From contig CAMAYC010000008.1 of the NCBI GenBank assembly GCA_945862125.1, positions 1 through 64,000 of the forward strand: a DNA stretch of 64,000 nucleotides, read 5' to 3'. The stretch's first letter is position 1. The number at the start of each line of letters is the position of its first letter. The position numbers and the translations under genes were made by a program. The notes under the pieces are model-generated. The model had not been told where the DNA came from, searched no databases, and saw only the letters and a list, made by a program, of their open reading frames with translations. Positions 44,216-52,888 of the stretch are shown here, piece after piece. This DNA comes from Reyranella massiliensis 521 (GTDB lineage Bacteria; Pseudomonadota; Alphaproteobacteria; Reyranellales; Reyranellaceae).

Positions 44216-45034
44216 ATGACAAATCAAGCGACACTCGCCCACGACAACTGGGGCTGGCGGGCCCGGATCGGCATGTTCATCGTCGGCAGCGAGGCTGTGC
44301 CGGAAGCCGAATGGGGAGCGATGGTTCCCCCGGGGGTCTCGGTGCACGCCGCCCGCGTGACGGCGAAGACGCCCTGGGCGGCTTGGCGCGACGGCAAGAC
44401 CGAGGTCGATCTCGCTGAGGACCTGGCGCGCGGCGCGAAGCAGTTCGCGGCCATGCGGCTCACCGCGGTCGTGCTCGGTCATACGTCCAGCAGCGTGGTC
44501 GGCGGCAAGGGCTGGGACGAGGCCACCGCGTCGAGCCTCGCCGCGATCGTGGGCGCGGGAGCGCTGGCAAAGGGCGCGAAGGTCACGACCAACGGTCTCG
44601 ACACGATGGCGGCGCTTCGCGCCTCTGGCGTGAAGCGGCCGTTCCTGGTGCTGCCGCCGTGGTTTCCCGACGACACGGCGAAGGCCGCTGTCCGCTACTA
44701 CACCGATCACGGGTTCGCGCCGGCCGGCCATCACCGCATGGACCCGGGCCGCAAGTGGCGCGACGTGCCGCCGGGCGATCTCTACGGGCTGGGCATGGGC
44801 TTCGAGCAGGAGGTCGAGCCGCTCTATGCCCAGATCCGCGCCGCCTGCCCGGCCGAGGCCGACGGCGTGCTGATCGGGGGCACCGGCTTTCGCTGCGTGG
44901 CGATCCTCGAGACTCTGGAGCAGGACCTCAAGCGGCCGGTGATCTCGGCCAACCAGGCGAGCCTCTGGCATTGCCTCAGGCTCTCGGGCGTGAACACGCC
45001 GGTCCAGGGCTACGGCAACCTGCTCAGGCTGTGA
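44216..45034 (+). CDS. Asp/Glu racemase-superfamily protein (maleate isomerase/arylmalonate decarboxylase-like)
   Basis: A 272-residue cytoplasmic protein resembling maleate isomerase and arylmalonate decarboxylase. It has IGMFIVGSEAVPEAEW at the N-terminus, VVLGHTSSS in the position of the first catalytic loop, and GGTGFRCVAILE with a catalytic-type cysteine near the C-terminus. These enzymes use one or two cysteines to isomerise or decarboxylate small diacids. The substrate is unknown. The next gene starts within its stop codon. Confidence 0.75.
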   Translation: MTNQATLAHDNWGWRARIGMFIVGSEAVPEAEWGAMVPPGVSVHAARVTAKTPWAAWRDGKTEVDLAEDLARGAKQFAAMRLTAVVLGHTSSSVVGGKGWDEATASSLAAIVGAGALAKGAKVTTNGLDTMAALRASGVKRPFLVLPPWFPDDTAKAAVRYYTDHGFAPAGHHRMDPGRKWRDVPPGDLYGLGMGFEQEVEPLYAQIRAACPAEADGVLIGGTGFRCVAILETLEQDLKRPVISANQASLWHCLRLSGVNTPVQGYGNLLRL

Positions 45035-45510
45035 CGACGCTCTACCTCCTGTGCGGCAAGATCGGCGCCGGCAAATCCACGCTCGCCAGGCAACTGGCGG
45101 CGCGGCCGGCCACGGTCCTCATCAGCGAGGACCATTGGAACGCGACCCTGTTCCCCGACGAACTCAAGAGCATCGACGACTACAGGCGCTATTCGGCGCG
45201 CGTCCGCGCCGTCCTGGGCCCGCATGTCGTGGCGCTGCTGAAGGCCGGCCTGTCGGTGGTGCTCGATTTTCAGGCCAACACCCAGGCCGTTCGCCGCTGG
45301 ATGCGGACGCTGATCGACGATTCCGGCGCCGCCCATGAGCTGCACTTCCTCGATATCCCGGACGAGATCTGCCTGCAGCGCCTGCGCGCGCGCAACGCCG
45401 CCGGCGCACATCCCTATCAGGCCACCGACGCCGATTTTGCCCTCTTCACGCGCTATTTCGTGCCGCCGGCGCCCGAGGAAGGGTTCACCATCGTCATCCA
45501 TGTTGAATGA
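45031..45510 (+). CDS. P-loop NTPase, kinase-like (AAA_33/zeta-toxin type)
   Basis: A 159-residue protein with an N-terminal Walker A GKIGAGKST and the short-kinase pattern ISEDHWNATLFPDE, VVLDFQANT and LQRLRARNAAGAHPYQ. It probably phosphorylates a small molecule. GTG at 45031 overlaps the previous gene's TGA, so the two are coupled. No partner antitoxin is seen, so a toxin role is unlikely. Confidence 0.75.
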   Translation: MTTLYLLCGKIGAGKSTLARQLAARPATVLISEDHWNATLFPDELKSIDDYRRYSARVRAVLGPHVVALLKAGLSVVLDFQANTQAVRRWMRTLIDDSGAAHELHFLDIPDEICLQRLRARNAAGAHPYQATDADFALFTRYFVPPAPEEGFTIVIHVE

Positions 45511-45623
45511 ACGAGTCAGGCTGCTCCCGATGTGATAAACTGGTCGAAAGCCGACCGATCGACCGGCAACCCCTTCTGGTCGCGAGTCGTTAAGTACGGG
45601 CCCGTAGAAGGCCGAGGTGTGCG

Positions 45624-45896
45624 ATGTCCGAGACCCTGGAGCGCGTGAAGCGCATCGTCGACGAGCATCTGGGCTCGGCGGGCGGTCCCATCACCGAACA
45701 GTCACGCTTCGTCGACGACCTGGGCGCCGACAGTCTCGACACGGTCGAACTCGCCATGGCGTTCGAGGACGCCTTCCACGTCGAGATTTCCGATGCGAAG
45801 GCCAAGGAACTGCTGACCGTGGGCGAGGCCGTGGCCTATATCGACAGCCTGCCCAGGATCTCCAAGAAAATGCCGCGGCTGCGCCGTCGGGCGTGA
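45624..45896 (+). CDS. Acyl carrier protein
   Basis: A 90-residue acyl carrier protein. The phosphopantetheine serine is Ser37 in GADSLDTVELAMAFE. The C-terminus carries an unusual basic tail (RISKKMPRLRRRA). It is alone, without fatty-acid or polyketide genes, so it may be an auxiliary carrier rather than the main AcpP. Confidence 0.88.
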   Translation: MSETLERVKRIVDEHLGSAGGPITEQSRFVDDLGADSLDTVELAMAFEDAFHVEISDAKAKELLTVGEAVAYIDSLPRISKKMPRLRRRA

Positions 45897-45960
45897 AAGA
45901 TCCCTCACTTCGTTCGGGATGACAAAATTGGTGTCATCCCGAGCGTAGCGAGGGATCCTT
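45896..45960. repeat. Long inverted repeat between convergent genes
   Basis: Two imperfect arms of about 27 bp (45896-45922 and 45933-45960) contain GATCCCTC..GGGATGAC and GTCATCCCGAG..GAGGGATC. The sequence type (GTCATCCCGAGCG.. with GAGGGATC) is a repeat seen often between genes of alphaproteobacteria. Only one copy is in this window. Lying between the convergent acp and nadE ends, it could act as a bidirectional terminator. Confidence 0.7.
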
Positions 45961-45961
45961 A

Positions 45962-47590
45962 TCATCCTCTGAACCCATTCACGATCGGGTAGCGGCGCTC
46001 GCGGCTGATCAGGCGTGAGGTGATCTTCACCCCGGGCGGCGCCTGGCGGCGCTTGTATTCGGCGCCCTCGAGCAGGCGCCAGACGCGATTGACGGTGGCG
46101 AGGTCGTGGCCTTCGGCGGCGAGTGCCGCGGCGTCGAGGTCGCGTTCGATCAGGCCCTTCAGGATGGCGTCGAGGATTGGATACGGCGGCAGCGAATCCT
46201 CGTCCTTCTGGTCGGGCCGCAGTTCGGCCGACGGCGGCTTGGTGAGGATGCGTTCGGGGATCACCCTGCCCTGCCCGTTCCGCCACTTGCAGAGCTCGAA
46301 CACCGTCGTCTTGTAGACGTCCTTCAGGACGTTGTAGCCGCCGTTCATGTCGCCGTAGAGCGTGGCGTAGCCCATCGCCATTTCCGACTTGTTGCCGGTC
46401 GTCAGCACCATGCCGCCCAGCTTATTCGACACCGCCATCAAGGTGACGCCGCGGGCGCGGCTCTGGATATTCTCCTCGGTGACGTCCTCGGGCCGGTTGC
46501 CGAACAGCGGTTTCAGCATGTCGCGGAAGGCATTCATCGCGGGCTCGATGCTCACGATGTCGTATTTTATGCCGATCGCTTTCGCGCAGGCCTCGGCATC
46601 CTCCAGCGACTCCCGGCTGGTGTAGGGCGACGGCATCATGATGGCGTGCACCCGTTCCGGGCCCAGCGCATCGGCCGCCACCGCCGCCGTCAGCGCCGAA
46701 TCGACGCCGCCCGAGAGGCCGATCACCACCGAGGGGAAGCCGGTCTTGTTCACATAGTCGCCGAGGCCCAGCACCATCGCCTGGTAGATCGATTCGATCT
46801 GCTCCAGTTCCGGCGCGATCGGTCCAGGCAGGCACTCCCAGCCTTTTCCATCGCGGCGGAATTCGACGGTCGTCACCTGCTCGCGGAACGAGGCGAGCTT
46901 GGCCTTCAGCTTGCGGTCGGCGCCCAGCACGAAGGAGGCGCCGTCGTAGACCACCTCGTCCTGCCCGCCGACCTGGTTGAGATAGACGAACGGCAGGCCG
47001 CTCTCGACCACGCGCTGCACGCCGAGGTTTTCGCGGACGTCGGTCTTGCCGATCTCATAGGGCGAGGCGTTGGGCACCAGCAGGATCTCGCCGCCGGTCT
47101 CGGAAATGCACTCGACGACGTCGGGCGTCCACACGTCCTCGCAGATCGGCACGCCGATGCGCACGCCCTTGAAGACCAGCGGCCCCGGCATCGGGCCGGC
47201 TGCAAACACGCGCTTGTCGTCGAACACGCCATAGTTCGGCAGGTCGACCTTGTAGCGCTTGCCGATGATCTCGCCCTTATCGAGGGCGATCATGGCGTTG
47301 TAGAGCTTGCCGTCCTCCTGCCAGGGTGTGGCCACAAACAGCGCAGGGCCGCCGTCGCGCGTGTCGGCACGCAGCGCCTCGACCGCCTCGTGGCAGGCCT
47401 TCTGGAAAGCGGGCTTCAGCATAAGATCCTCGGGGAAGTATCCGGCGAGGACGAGCTCCGTCGTCAGCACGAGGTCGGCGCCTTGCCTGGCCGCCTCAGC
47501 GCGCGCCGCCCGCACCTTGGCGAGGTTGCCGGCGACGTCGCCGACCTTGGGATTGAGCTGGGCGAGGCCGACTTTGAGGGAGTCTGTCAT
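45962..47590 (-). CDS. nadE: Glutamine-dependent NAD+ synthetase
   Basis: A 542-residue two-domain enzyme. The N-terminal nitrilase-type glutaminase has Glu in TTELVLAGYFPED, Lys in GKRYKVDLP and Cys in PICEDVW. The C-terminal synthetase has the P-loop GLSGGVDSAL, LTTGNKSEMAMGYATLYGD and KDEDSLPPY. It amidates nicotinate adenine dinucleotide to NAD+. The ATG at 47590 starts at MTDSLKVGLAQLNP, the usual N-terminus. Confidence 0.96.
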   Translation of the reverse strand: MTDSLKVGLAQLNPKVGDVAGNLAKVRAARAEAARQGADLVLTTELVLAGYFPEDLMLKPAFQKACHEAVEALRADTRDGGPALFVATPWQEDGKLYNAMIALDKGEIIGKRYKVDLPNYGVFDDKRVFAAGPMPGPLVFKGVRIGVPICEDVWTPDVVECISETGGEILLVPNASPYEIGKTDVRENLGVQRVVESGLPFVYLNQVGGQDEVVYDGASFVLGADRKLKAKLASFREQVTTVEFRRDGKGWECLPGPIAPELEQIESIYQAMVLGLGDYVNKTGFPSVVIGLSGGVDSALTAAVAADALGPERVHAIMMPSPYTSRESLEDAEACAKAIGIKYDIVSIEPAMNAFRDMLKPLFGNRPEDVTEENIQSRARGVTLMAVSNKLGGMVLTTGNKSEMAMGYATLYGDMNGGYNVLKDVYKTTVFELCKWRNGQGRVIPERILTKPPSAELRPDQKDEDSLPPYPILDAILKGLIERDLDAAALAAEGHDLATVNRVWRLLEGAEYKRRQAPPGVKITSRLISRERRYPIVNGFRG

Positions 47591-47639
47591 TTGGAGTCTA
47601 TCATTTGTGGGCGAGTGTGCCGGTTTTCGTAGGCCTTGT

Positions 47640-48878
47640 TCAGGGCGAATGTTGTCCATCATCGCCGGCCGCCGGCACGAGGGTCCAGGCGACGAGCGCC
47701 GCCAGCGCCGATGCGAGGGCCGCGACGGCGAAGGTGAGCGGCGCGGAATGCACGATGAGGATGCCGCCGATGGCCGATCCCACCGGCAGTCCGGACATGT
47801 TGAAGCTCATCGACACGGCGAGCACGCGGCCGAGCCAGGCCGGATCGGTCCGACGCTGCCGCAAGGACAGAACACCGACATCGACCGGGCCTTCCAGGAA
47901 CCCCACGAGGACGAGGCCCACCGCCAGGCCTGCCAGGCCGAAGCTCGCGCTCACCGGATAGATGGCGACGGCCGTAGCCAAAGTGCCGACCGCGATGAAC
48001 TGCCGCTCGCGGCCGATCGTGCGGAGATGGCCCACGTAGAGGGCGCCGAGACCGCCGGCCAGGCCGGCCACGGCCCACAGAACGCCGACGACGGAGTCCG
48101 CGAGCGCGCCGGCACCAAGTTCCCGCACCACGACGACGGGCACGGCCACGACGAGAACGCCCCAGCTCGCCTGAAACAGGGCATAGGAGATGGCGAGGCT
48201 TCGCAGCGACACATGGCGCAGGACGTAGACGACGCCCGCCCAGGCATCGCGGACGAGCGACTTTCCCGCAGTCCCGAGCGCGCTTGAAGTGCGGCGCACC
48301 AGCGGCACGAGGCTAATGCTCGCCGCCGCATAGAGCAGCACGATCAGCAGCATCGTCGCCTGAGCCCCGGCAAAGCCGAACAGCACGCCGGCCACGGCAG
48401 GGCCGGCCACGTTGATGAGCGCGTAGCTGCTGGTATCCAGCGCGTTGGCGAGATCCAGCGACTCCTTCGGCACGAGACGCGGGATCAGGACACGGATGCC
48501 GGCGGTTCCGAGCGGACTGGTCAACGAATAGAGCGCCACGAAGCCCAGCAGCAGCGGCGCCGTGACGAGGCCCGCGATATCGGCGGCGGCGAGTGCCAGC
48601 AACAGCAGCGTGCTCGCGGCCATGTCGAGGGCGATCGCCTTCGCCGCGCCGAGGCGATCGAGCAGCGCGCCGGCCAGCGGACTGACCAAAAGGCCCGGCA
48701 TCATCGAGGCGAAGGCCACCCATCCCGCGAGCACGGGCGAGTCGAAGCGATCCAGAACGTAGAGGACGATGACGAGCACGAACATGCGGCTCGCCAGGCG
48801 CGAGAGACACGCCGCCAGGAACAGCTGCGGCATGCCGTCCAGCCGCAGCAGCCGCCGATAAGAGAGGGGAGCCGTCAA
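47640..48878 (-). CDS. Major facilitator superfamily transporter
   Basis: A 412-residue inner-membrane MFS protein with about 12 hydrophobic segments and LAGALLDRLGAAKAIA as the loop 2-3 motif. It resembles drug- or enterobactin-type exporters (MFS_3). The only in-frame starts are TTG at 48878 and ATG at 48833 (second is 15 residues later); neither has a good ribosome site. It lies 49 bp before nadE on the same strand. The substrate is unknown. Confidence 0.85.
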   Translation of the reverse strand: MTAPLSYRRLLRLDGMPQLFLAACLSRLASRMFVLVIVLYVLDRFDSPVLAGWVAFASMMPGLLVSPLAGALLDRLGAAKAIALDMAASTLLLLALAAADIAGLVTAPLLLGFVALYSLTSPLGTAGIRVLIPRLVPKESLDLANALDTSSYALINVAGPAVAGVLFGFAGAQATMLLIVLLYAAASISLVPLVRRTSSALGTAGKSLVRDAWAGVVYVLRHVSLRSLAISYALFQASWGVLVVAVPVVVVRELGAGALADSVVGVLWAVAGLAGGLGALYVGHLRTIGRERQFIAVGTLATAVAIYPVSASFGLAGLAVGLVLVGFLEGPVDVGVLSLRQRRTDPAWLGRVLAVSMSFNMSGLPVGSAIGGILIVHSAPLTFAVAALASALAALVAWTLVPAAGDDGQHSP

Positions 48879-48946
48879 AGCGTATTGCCGCCGGCTAGAC
48901 GCTTGTGTCTGATTTCAAACACCAAGACTTCAGATGACGTTTCAGC

Positions 48947-49579
48947 TCAGGACGTGATCGGCCGCCCGGCGTCGGCCAGCACCTTGCCGCCGAGGCCGAT
49001 GAAGCAGACGCCGGCCGCGCGCTCGATCCAGTGCCGGGCCCGCTGGAAGCGGCGCATCACCGGGCCGGAGGACATGAAGAGGCTGACGCAGGAATACCAG
49101 GTGAGCGACGACGCCGTGACGAGGCCGATCATCACGCCCATCAGCCACGTGGGCGTGGACGCGGTGACGGCCGTGGCGAAGACGCTGGCGAAGAGGACGA
49201 TCGCCTTGGGGTTGGTCAGGGTGACGAGGAAGCCGAACAGGATCGCACGATGCCGCGCCGGCGGGTTGGCCTGGTCGAGGTCGATTTCCTGCGGCCTGGC
49301 GCGCAACAGCTTGATGCCGAGGAAGATGAGGTAGGCACCGCCCAGCAGGCGCACCGCCCAGGTGAGCCACTGGTATTTCACCAGGATAGCCGACAGGCCA
49401 AGCAGGCTGAGGGTTGCATATAGGCAAAGGCCCAGCGAGACGCCGAGCGTCGTCAGGAGACCGGCGCGTGTGCCGTAGGTCATCGACGAGCGGACGACGG
49501 CCACGAAATCCGGCCCCGGCAGGATGAGGGCCGGGATGAAGACCGCGAAAACACCGATAAGGACAAGAGCGTGTTCCAT
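48947..49579 (-). CDS. LysE/RhtB-family amino acid exporter
   Basis: A 210-residue membrane protein of the LysE family: it begins with VFAVFIPALILPGPDFVAVVRSS, continues YGTRAGLLTTLGVSLG, and has FGFLVTLTNPKAIVLFASVFAT. It probably exports an amino acid such as threonine or a homoserine lactone. The ATG at 49579 places the family N-terminus correctly. Confidence 0.9.
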   Translation of the reverse strand: MEHALVLIGVFAVFIPALILPGPDFVAVVRSSMTYGTRAGLLTTLGVSLGLCLYATLSLLGLSAILVKYQWLTWAVRLLGGAYLIFLGIKLLRARPQEIDLDQANPPARHRAILFGFLVTLTNPKAIVLFASVFATAVTASTPTWLMGVMIGLVTASSLTWYSCVSLFMSSGPVMRRFQRARHWIERAAGVCFIGLGGKVLADAGRPITS

Positions 49580-49642
49580 GAGAATCGAAGTGCCATGCCC
49601 CCCACCCGACTGCAAGAGGGCCCGGCTGCAAGGCCGCGAGGT

Positions 49643-50308
49643 CTATTCGCCGAGGCGCTTCGCCCGCCAGTCCCACGGCGCCTCGAACGCGCCGGCCCAC
49701 AGGCCACGCAGGTTCGTCCGCGCGTCCTCTTCCTCGACCGCGTAATCGGTGCCGTGCCGCATCAGCACCAGCGCCCAGCCGGCGCGGACCATCTCGGCGC
49801 CGAGGTCCATGGTGCCCGCCCGGCAGAGAGCGGCGACGCGGCCGTACTGATCGCTGGCGCGCGCCTCGCAGACGACCTGGGCGGCCGCGGAATCGAGGGT
49901 CCTGTCGCCGGTCGGGATGGCGGGCGTGAGGAGCGAGCGGAGATAGGCGGCGGCGGCGCGACCGCAGGCGTAGTTCAGGCCGTCGCGCTCGCAGGCCTGG
50001 ACGAGTTCGGGCGCGTCGATGCCCCAGAGCCTGAACGTCCGGCCATCGACGCGGAGCGTGTCGCCGTCGACGACGCGCGCCATCCCCGCGACGCCCTGCG
50101 ACTGGCTGTCGGCTTCCGACGGCGCGCCAGCGCGGGGCGCCGGTGCCTTGTCGGGGGGTGCGGGTGTTGCGGACGGCTGCAGCGGCGCTCGAATATTGGG
50201 CACCGGCGCGCGTCCGGTCGCGGTTTGCGGCGCCTGGGCCCATGCCGTCGACGCGACGAGGGGCACGGGCAGCAGGCCCAGCAACAGAAGGAGCGCCGCG
50301 CGCGTCAC
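49643..50308 (-). CDS. Exported thermonuclease-like (SNase) nuclease
   Basis: A 221-residue protein with a signal peptide ending AWAQ, a Pro/Ala-rich linker to about residue 70, and a staphylococcal-nuclease domain. VVDGDTLRVDG, Arg/Glu in RLWGIDAPEL and Arg in DQYGR supply the catalytic arginines and glutamate. It probably degrades DNA or RNA in the periplasm or outside the cell. Confidence 0.9.
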   Translation of the reverse strand: MTRAALLLLLGLLPVPLVASTAWAQAPQTATGRAPVPNIRAPLQPSATPAPPDKAPAPRAGAPSEADSQSQGVAGMARVVDGDTLRVDGRTFRLWGIDAPELVQACERDGLNYACGRAAAAYLRSLLTPAIPTGDRTLDSAAAQVVCEARASDQYGRVAALCRAGTMDLGAEMVRAGWALVLMRHGTDYAVEEEDARTNLRGLWAGAFEAPWDWRAKRLGE

Positions 50309-50315
50309 CTTCGTC

Positions 50316-51065
50316 CTACGCGGGCTGATTGGCTTTCAGGAACGTCCCGATGTGCCGCACCGCCAGGGGTATCTTCTCCTTCGTGTCCTTCCACGGATAC
50401 ATGCTCACCTGAGCATTGGGCGCGAGCATCGCCGACTCCATCGCCACCGCGTAGGGATGCGGCGGGACATCGTCGGGCAATACCAGCAGCGGCGTCTTGC
50501 AGGCGCGCGCGAAGTCGCGGTTCACGGTGAACACGAAGTCGGGGTTGGCGCGGTACATTCTGGCAAGGAAGGCGCTCACCATTTCCATCGTGATCTCGGG
50601 CCGCCGCGCGACGAGCGCCGGTCCCCAGCCCTTCATGTTGTTCTCGTAGAACTGGTCGGGCAGCTCGGGCCGGTGGCCGGAGGGCTGCGTGAGCACGGCG
50701 GCGACAACGCGGTCGGGCGCGCGCTTCAGCAGGTTCCAGATGAAGGGACCGCCGATGCAGTAGCCCAGGACCATGAACTGTTTGATGCCGAGGTGGTCCA
50801 TCAGGCCGAGCTGGTCGTCGGTATGGGAGTCCCACGGCCGGTCGACCTCGAGCGGACCGGAGGACTGGCCACCATTCGCATTGCGCAGGTCCGACGCGAT
50901 GCAGCGGTAGCGGTCCTTGAATTCCTTGATCGCGCTGAACGGATGCGTGGTGTCGAGGCCGGCGATCGTCGAATTCAGCCCGCCGCCGGGAATGATCAGG
51001 AGCGGAAAGCCCTTGCCCGCCTCCTCGTAATGGATGCGGACAGCGCCTCTTTCGTAGAACGGCAT
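50316..51065 (-). CDS. Alpha/beta hydrolase with a cysteine nucleophile
   Basis: A 249-residue alpha/beta hydrolase. The nucleophile elbow reads GYCIGG with Cys103 in place of serine, as in dienelactone hydrolases, though the overall layout (LLIIPGGGLNSTIAG, DLRNANGGQS) is that of the larger hydrolase family. The acid lies in LPDDVPPHPYAV. The cysteine would change the preferred substrate type toward lactones or thioesters. The ATG at 51065 follows GGGAGGAATTGCC. Confidence 0.85.
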   Translation of the reverse strand: MPFYERGAVRIHYEEAGKGFPLLIIPGGGLNSTIAGLDTTHPFSAIKEFKDRYRCIASDLRNANGGQSSGPLEVDRPWDSHTDDQLGLMDHLGIKQFMVLGYCIGGPFIWNLLKRAPDRVVAAVLTQPSGHRPELPDQFYENNMKGWGPALVARRPEITMEMVSAFLARMYRANPDFVFTVNRDFARACKTPLLVLPDDVPPHPYAVAMESAMLAPNAQVSMYPWKDTKEKIPLAVRHIGTFLKANQPA

Positions 51066-51132
51066 GGCAATTCCTCCCTGGCTGGCAGGGTGGCGCGCTC
51101 CCGTCGTGGCCTCAACCAACCACCAAACGAAA

Positions 51133-51164
51133 TGGGCTCCGGAACCTCGCGGTCCCGGAGCCCA
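51133..51164 (-). terminator. Hairpin terminator of the Tat-exported protein gene
   Basis: A perfect 10-bp GC-rich stem (51133-51142 with 51155-51164), followed on the minus strand by TTTCGTTT, lies 18 bp after the stop at 51182. Confidence 0.65.
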
Positions 51165-51181
51165 CTCGACAGTCGGTATCG

Positions 51182-51820
51182 CTAGCGGATGATCGTGACC
51201 CTGATGGCGGTCTGCCGGCTCCACACGGTGACGAGCTGCTCGCCCGGACCGATCGACGCCAACGCCGCCTTGCCCTGCGCCGTGACGACCGGCGGCATCT
51301 GGATGACCTCGCCGCTGTCGGGCGAGGGCTTGTCGGGCTCGCCGCCGGAGGCGTTGATCAGGAAGATGGTGTTGGTCGCCTTGTCGACCTTGGTGGTCAT
51401 GCCGTCCATCTGCCACAGGATGATCCGCTCCTGGGCGCCAGGAATGCCCTCGAGACGCGCATTCTGTTTCTTCATCTCGGCAGCCCGGGCCGAGGTCGCG
51501 GGCGTCTTCTTGGCAATCAGGAAGTCCATGTAGTCGTACCAATGGACGTCGACGATCTGGCCGACCTTGAGCGAGCCCCAGTTGGTGACGAGGTCGGCAG
51601 CCTTCATCTTCACCCGGCCGAGATCCTCCCAGATGATGGTGAAGCTGCGCTGCTCGGGATGCATGCTGTGGATCGTGCCACGCTTGAAATTCTGCAAGCT
51701 GTTGGGCACCACGAGATCGGTCTGGGCGGCCGCCTGATGAGACAGGACAGGCAGAGCGCCAGCCGTGAGCGCAGCGCCGCCCAGCAACTTCAGTGTGGTA
51801 CGGCGATTGGTATTCATCAT
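51182..51820 (-). CDS. Tat-exported protein of unknown function
   Basis: A 212-residue protein with a twin-arginine signal (NRRTTLKLLGGAAL, ending QAAAQ). The mature part is beta-rich with HPEQRSFTIIWEDLGRVK, VTNWGSLKVGQIVDVHWYD and KATNTIFLINASGG. I recognise no family. It shares layout and several short motifs with the secreted protein at 15750-16340. AAGGGAG stands before the ATG at 51820. Confidence 0.7.
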   Translation of the reverse strand: MMNTNRRTTLKLLGGAALTAGALPVLSHQAAAQTDLVVPNSLQNFKRGTIHSMHPEQRSFTIIWEDLGRVKMKAADLVTNWGSLKVGQIVDVHWYDYMDFLIAKKTPATSARAAEMKKQNARLEGIPGAQERIILWQMDGMTTKVDKATNTIFLINASGGEPDKPSPDSGEVIQMPPVVTAQGKAALASIGPGEQLVTVWSRQTAIRVTIIR

Positions 51821-51876
51821 GATATCTCCCTTCTCATTGCAAGAACGAAGCCTCCCATACGGCCTCGTCTGAGAGC

Positions 51877-51903
51877 AAAAAAAACGGCCCCCCAGCCGGC
51901 CGT
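51877..51903 (-). terminator. Rho-independent terminator of the tandem RidA genes
   Basis: On the minus strand a 6-bp stem (51884-51889 with 51898-51903, ACGGCC/GGCCGT) is followed by eight T. It lies 108 bp after the last RidA-type gene. Confidence 0.7.
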
Positions 51904-52010
51904 CCATCGGATGACCGATGGCATGACTCTAGCCGGGAAAAGCGGACGCTGACAAATCCATCCGCTGCCCATCTTCGGCGATAAATTTCAGCGCCTCCGC
52001 AGGAAAGGCG

Positions 52011-52397
52011 CTACTTCGCGGCGACGACCTCGACCTCGACCAGCATGGCCGGATCGGCGAGGCCGGCCACGATCAGGAGGGTCGAGGCAGGATAGGGCGC
52101 GTCTTTGATGAACTGGTCGCGCACCGTGCGGTACGGACCGACGAAGCGGCTGTCGGTCAGGAAGACCGTGACCTTGACGATGTTCTTGTAGCTCATGCCG
52201 CCGCTCTTCAGGACCTGGGCGATGTTCTTCCAGACCTGCGCCGCCTGCTTCTCGAACGTCGGCTGCAGTTTGCCGCGCGAATCGACGCCGACCTGACCCG
52301 ACACGTAGAGCATCCGCGCGCCCTCCGGCACTTCGGCGCCGAGGCTGTACTTGCCCGAGAACGACACGCTCGCGGGATTGTGGAACTTGATCGCCAT
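52011..52397 (-). CDS. RidA/YjgF-family protein (first of a tandem pair)
   Basis: A 128-residue RidA-family protein: [35 protein letters not shown] and [10 protein letters not shown]. Where RidA has the catalytic arginine (PARS), it has PAST, with Ser105. It therefore probably lacks enamine/imine deaminase activity and may bind or process another ligand. It follows its close paralogue by 59 bp. The ATG at 52397 is chosen. Confidence 0.88.
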   Translation of the reverse strand: MAIKFHNPASVSFSGKYSLGAEVPEGARMLYVSGQVGVDSRGKLQPTFEKQAAQVWKNIAQVLKSGGMSYKNIVKVTVFLTDSRFVGPYRTVRDQFIKDAPYPASTLLIVAGLADPAMLVEVEVVAAK

Positions 52398-52456
52398 TGA
52401 CGTCTCTCCCCTTCCGGAAACCTCCACGGTTTCAGGTCGGGGAGCGCGACGTCAAG

Positions 52457-52840
52457 CTACTTCGCCGCCACCACCTCGACCTCGACGAACATGCCGGGAT
52501 CGGCGAGACCCGAGACGACGATCAGGGTCGCGGCCGGATAGGGGCTCTTCAGGAACTTGGCGCGGGCGTCGCGGTAGGGCGCAATGAAGCGCGAATCGGT
52601 GATGAAGCCGGTGACCCGCACGATGTTGCCATAACCCATGCCGGCGCTCTTCAGGATCTGGCCGATGTTCTTCCAGGTGAGGTCGCACTGCTTCTCGAAG
52701 CTGGGCGCCAGCTTGCCCTTGGAATCGTAGCCGACCTGGCCCGCCAGGAAGAGCAGCCGCGCATCGGCGGGCACCTCGACGCCCAGGCTGTACTTGCCGG
52801 TGAGCGCGACGGACTTGGGATTGTGGAACTTGATCGCCAT
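52457..52840 (-). CDS. RidA/YjgF-family protein (second of a tandem pair)
   Basis: A 127-residue RidA-family protein that is very similar to its neighbour, both beginning MAIKFHNP and both ending [10 protein letters not shown] or [10 protein letters not shown]. The catalytic arginine is replaced by Ala104 (PAAT). The pair is a tandem duplication. It is divergent from trmFO, 48 bp apart. Confidence 0.88.
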   Translation of the reverse strand: MAIKFHNPKSVALTGKYSLGVEVPADARLLFLAGQVGYDSKGKLAPSFEKQCDLTWKNIGQILKSAGMGYGNIVRVTGFITDSRFIAPYRDARAKFLKSPYPAATLIVVSGLADPGMFVEVEVVAAK

Positions 52841-52888
52841 GACGGTATCTCCCATGTAAGGAGGCGCACGGTATTCAGGTCGGAGAGC

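Noticed and set aside
46106-47632. 508-codon plus-strand open frame
   Set aside because: Antisense to nadE, which is complete and well conserved.
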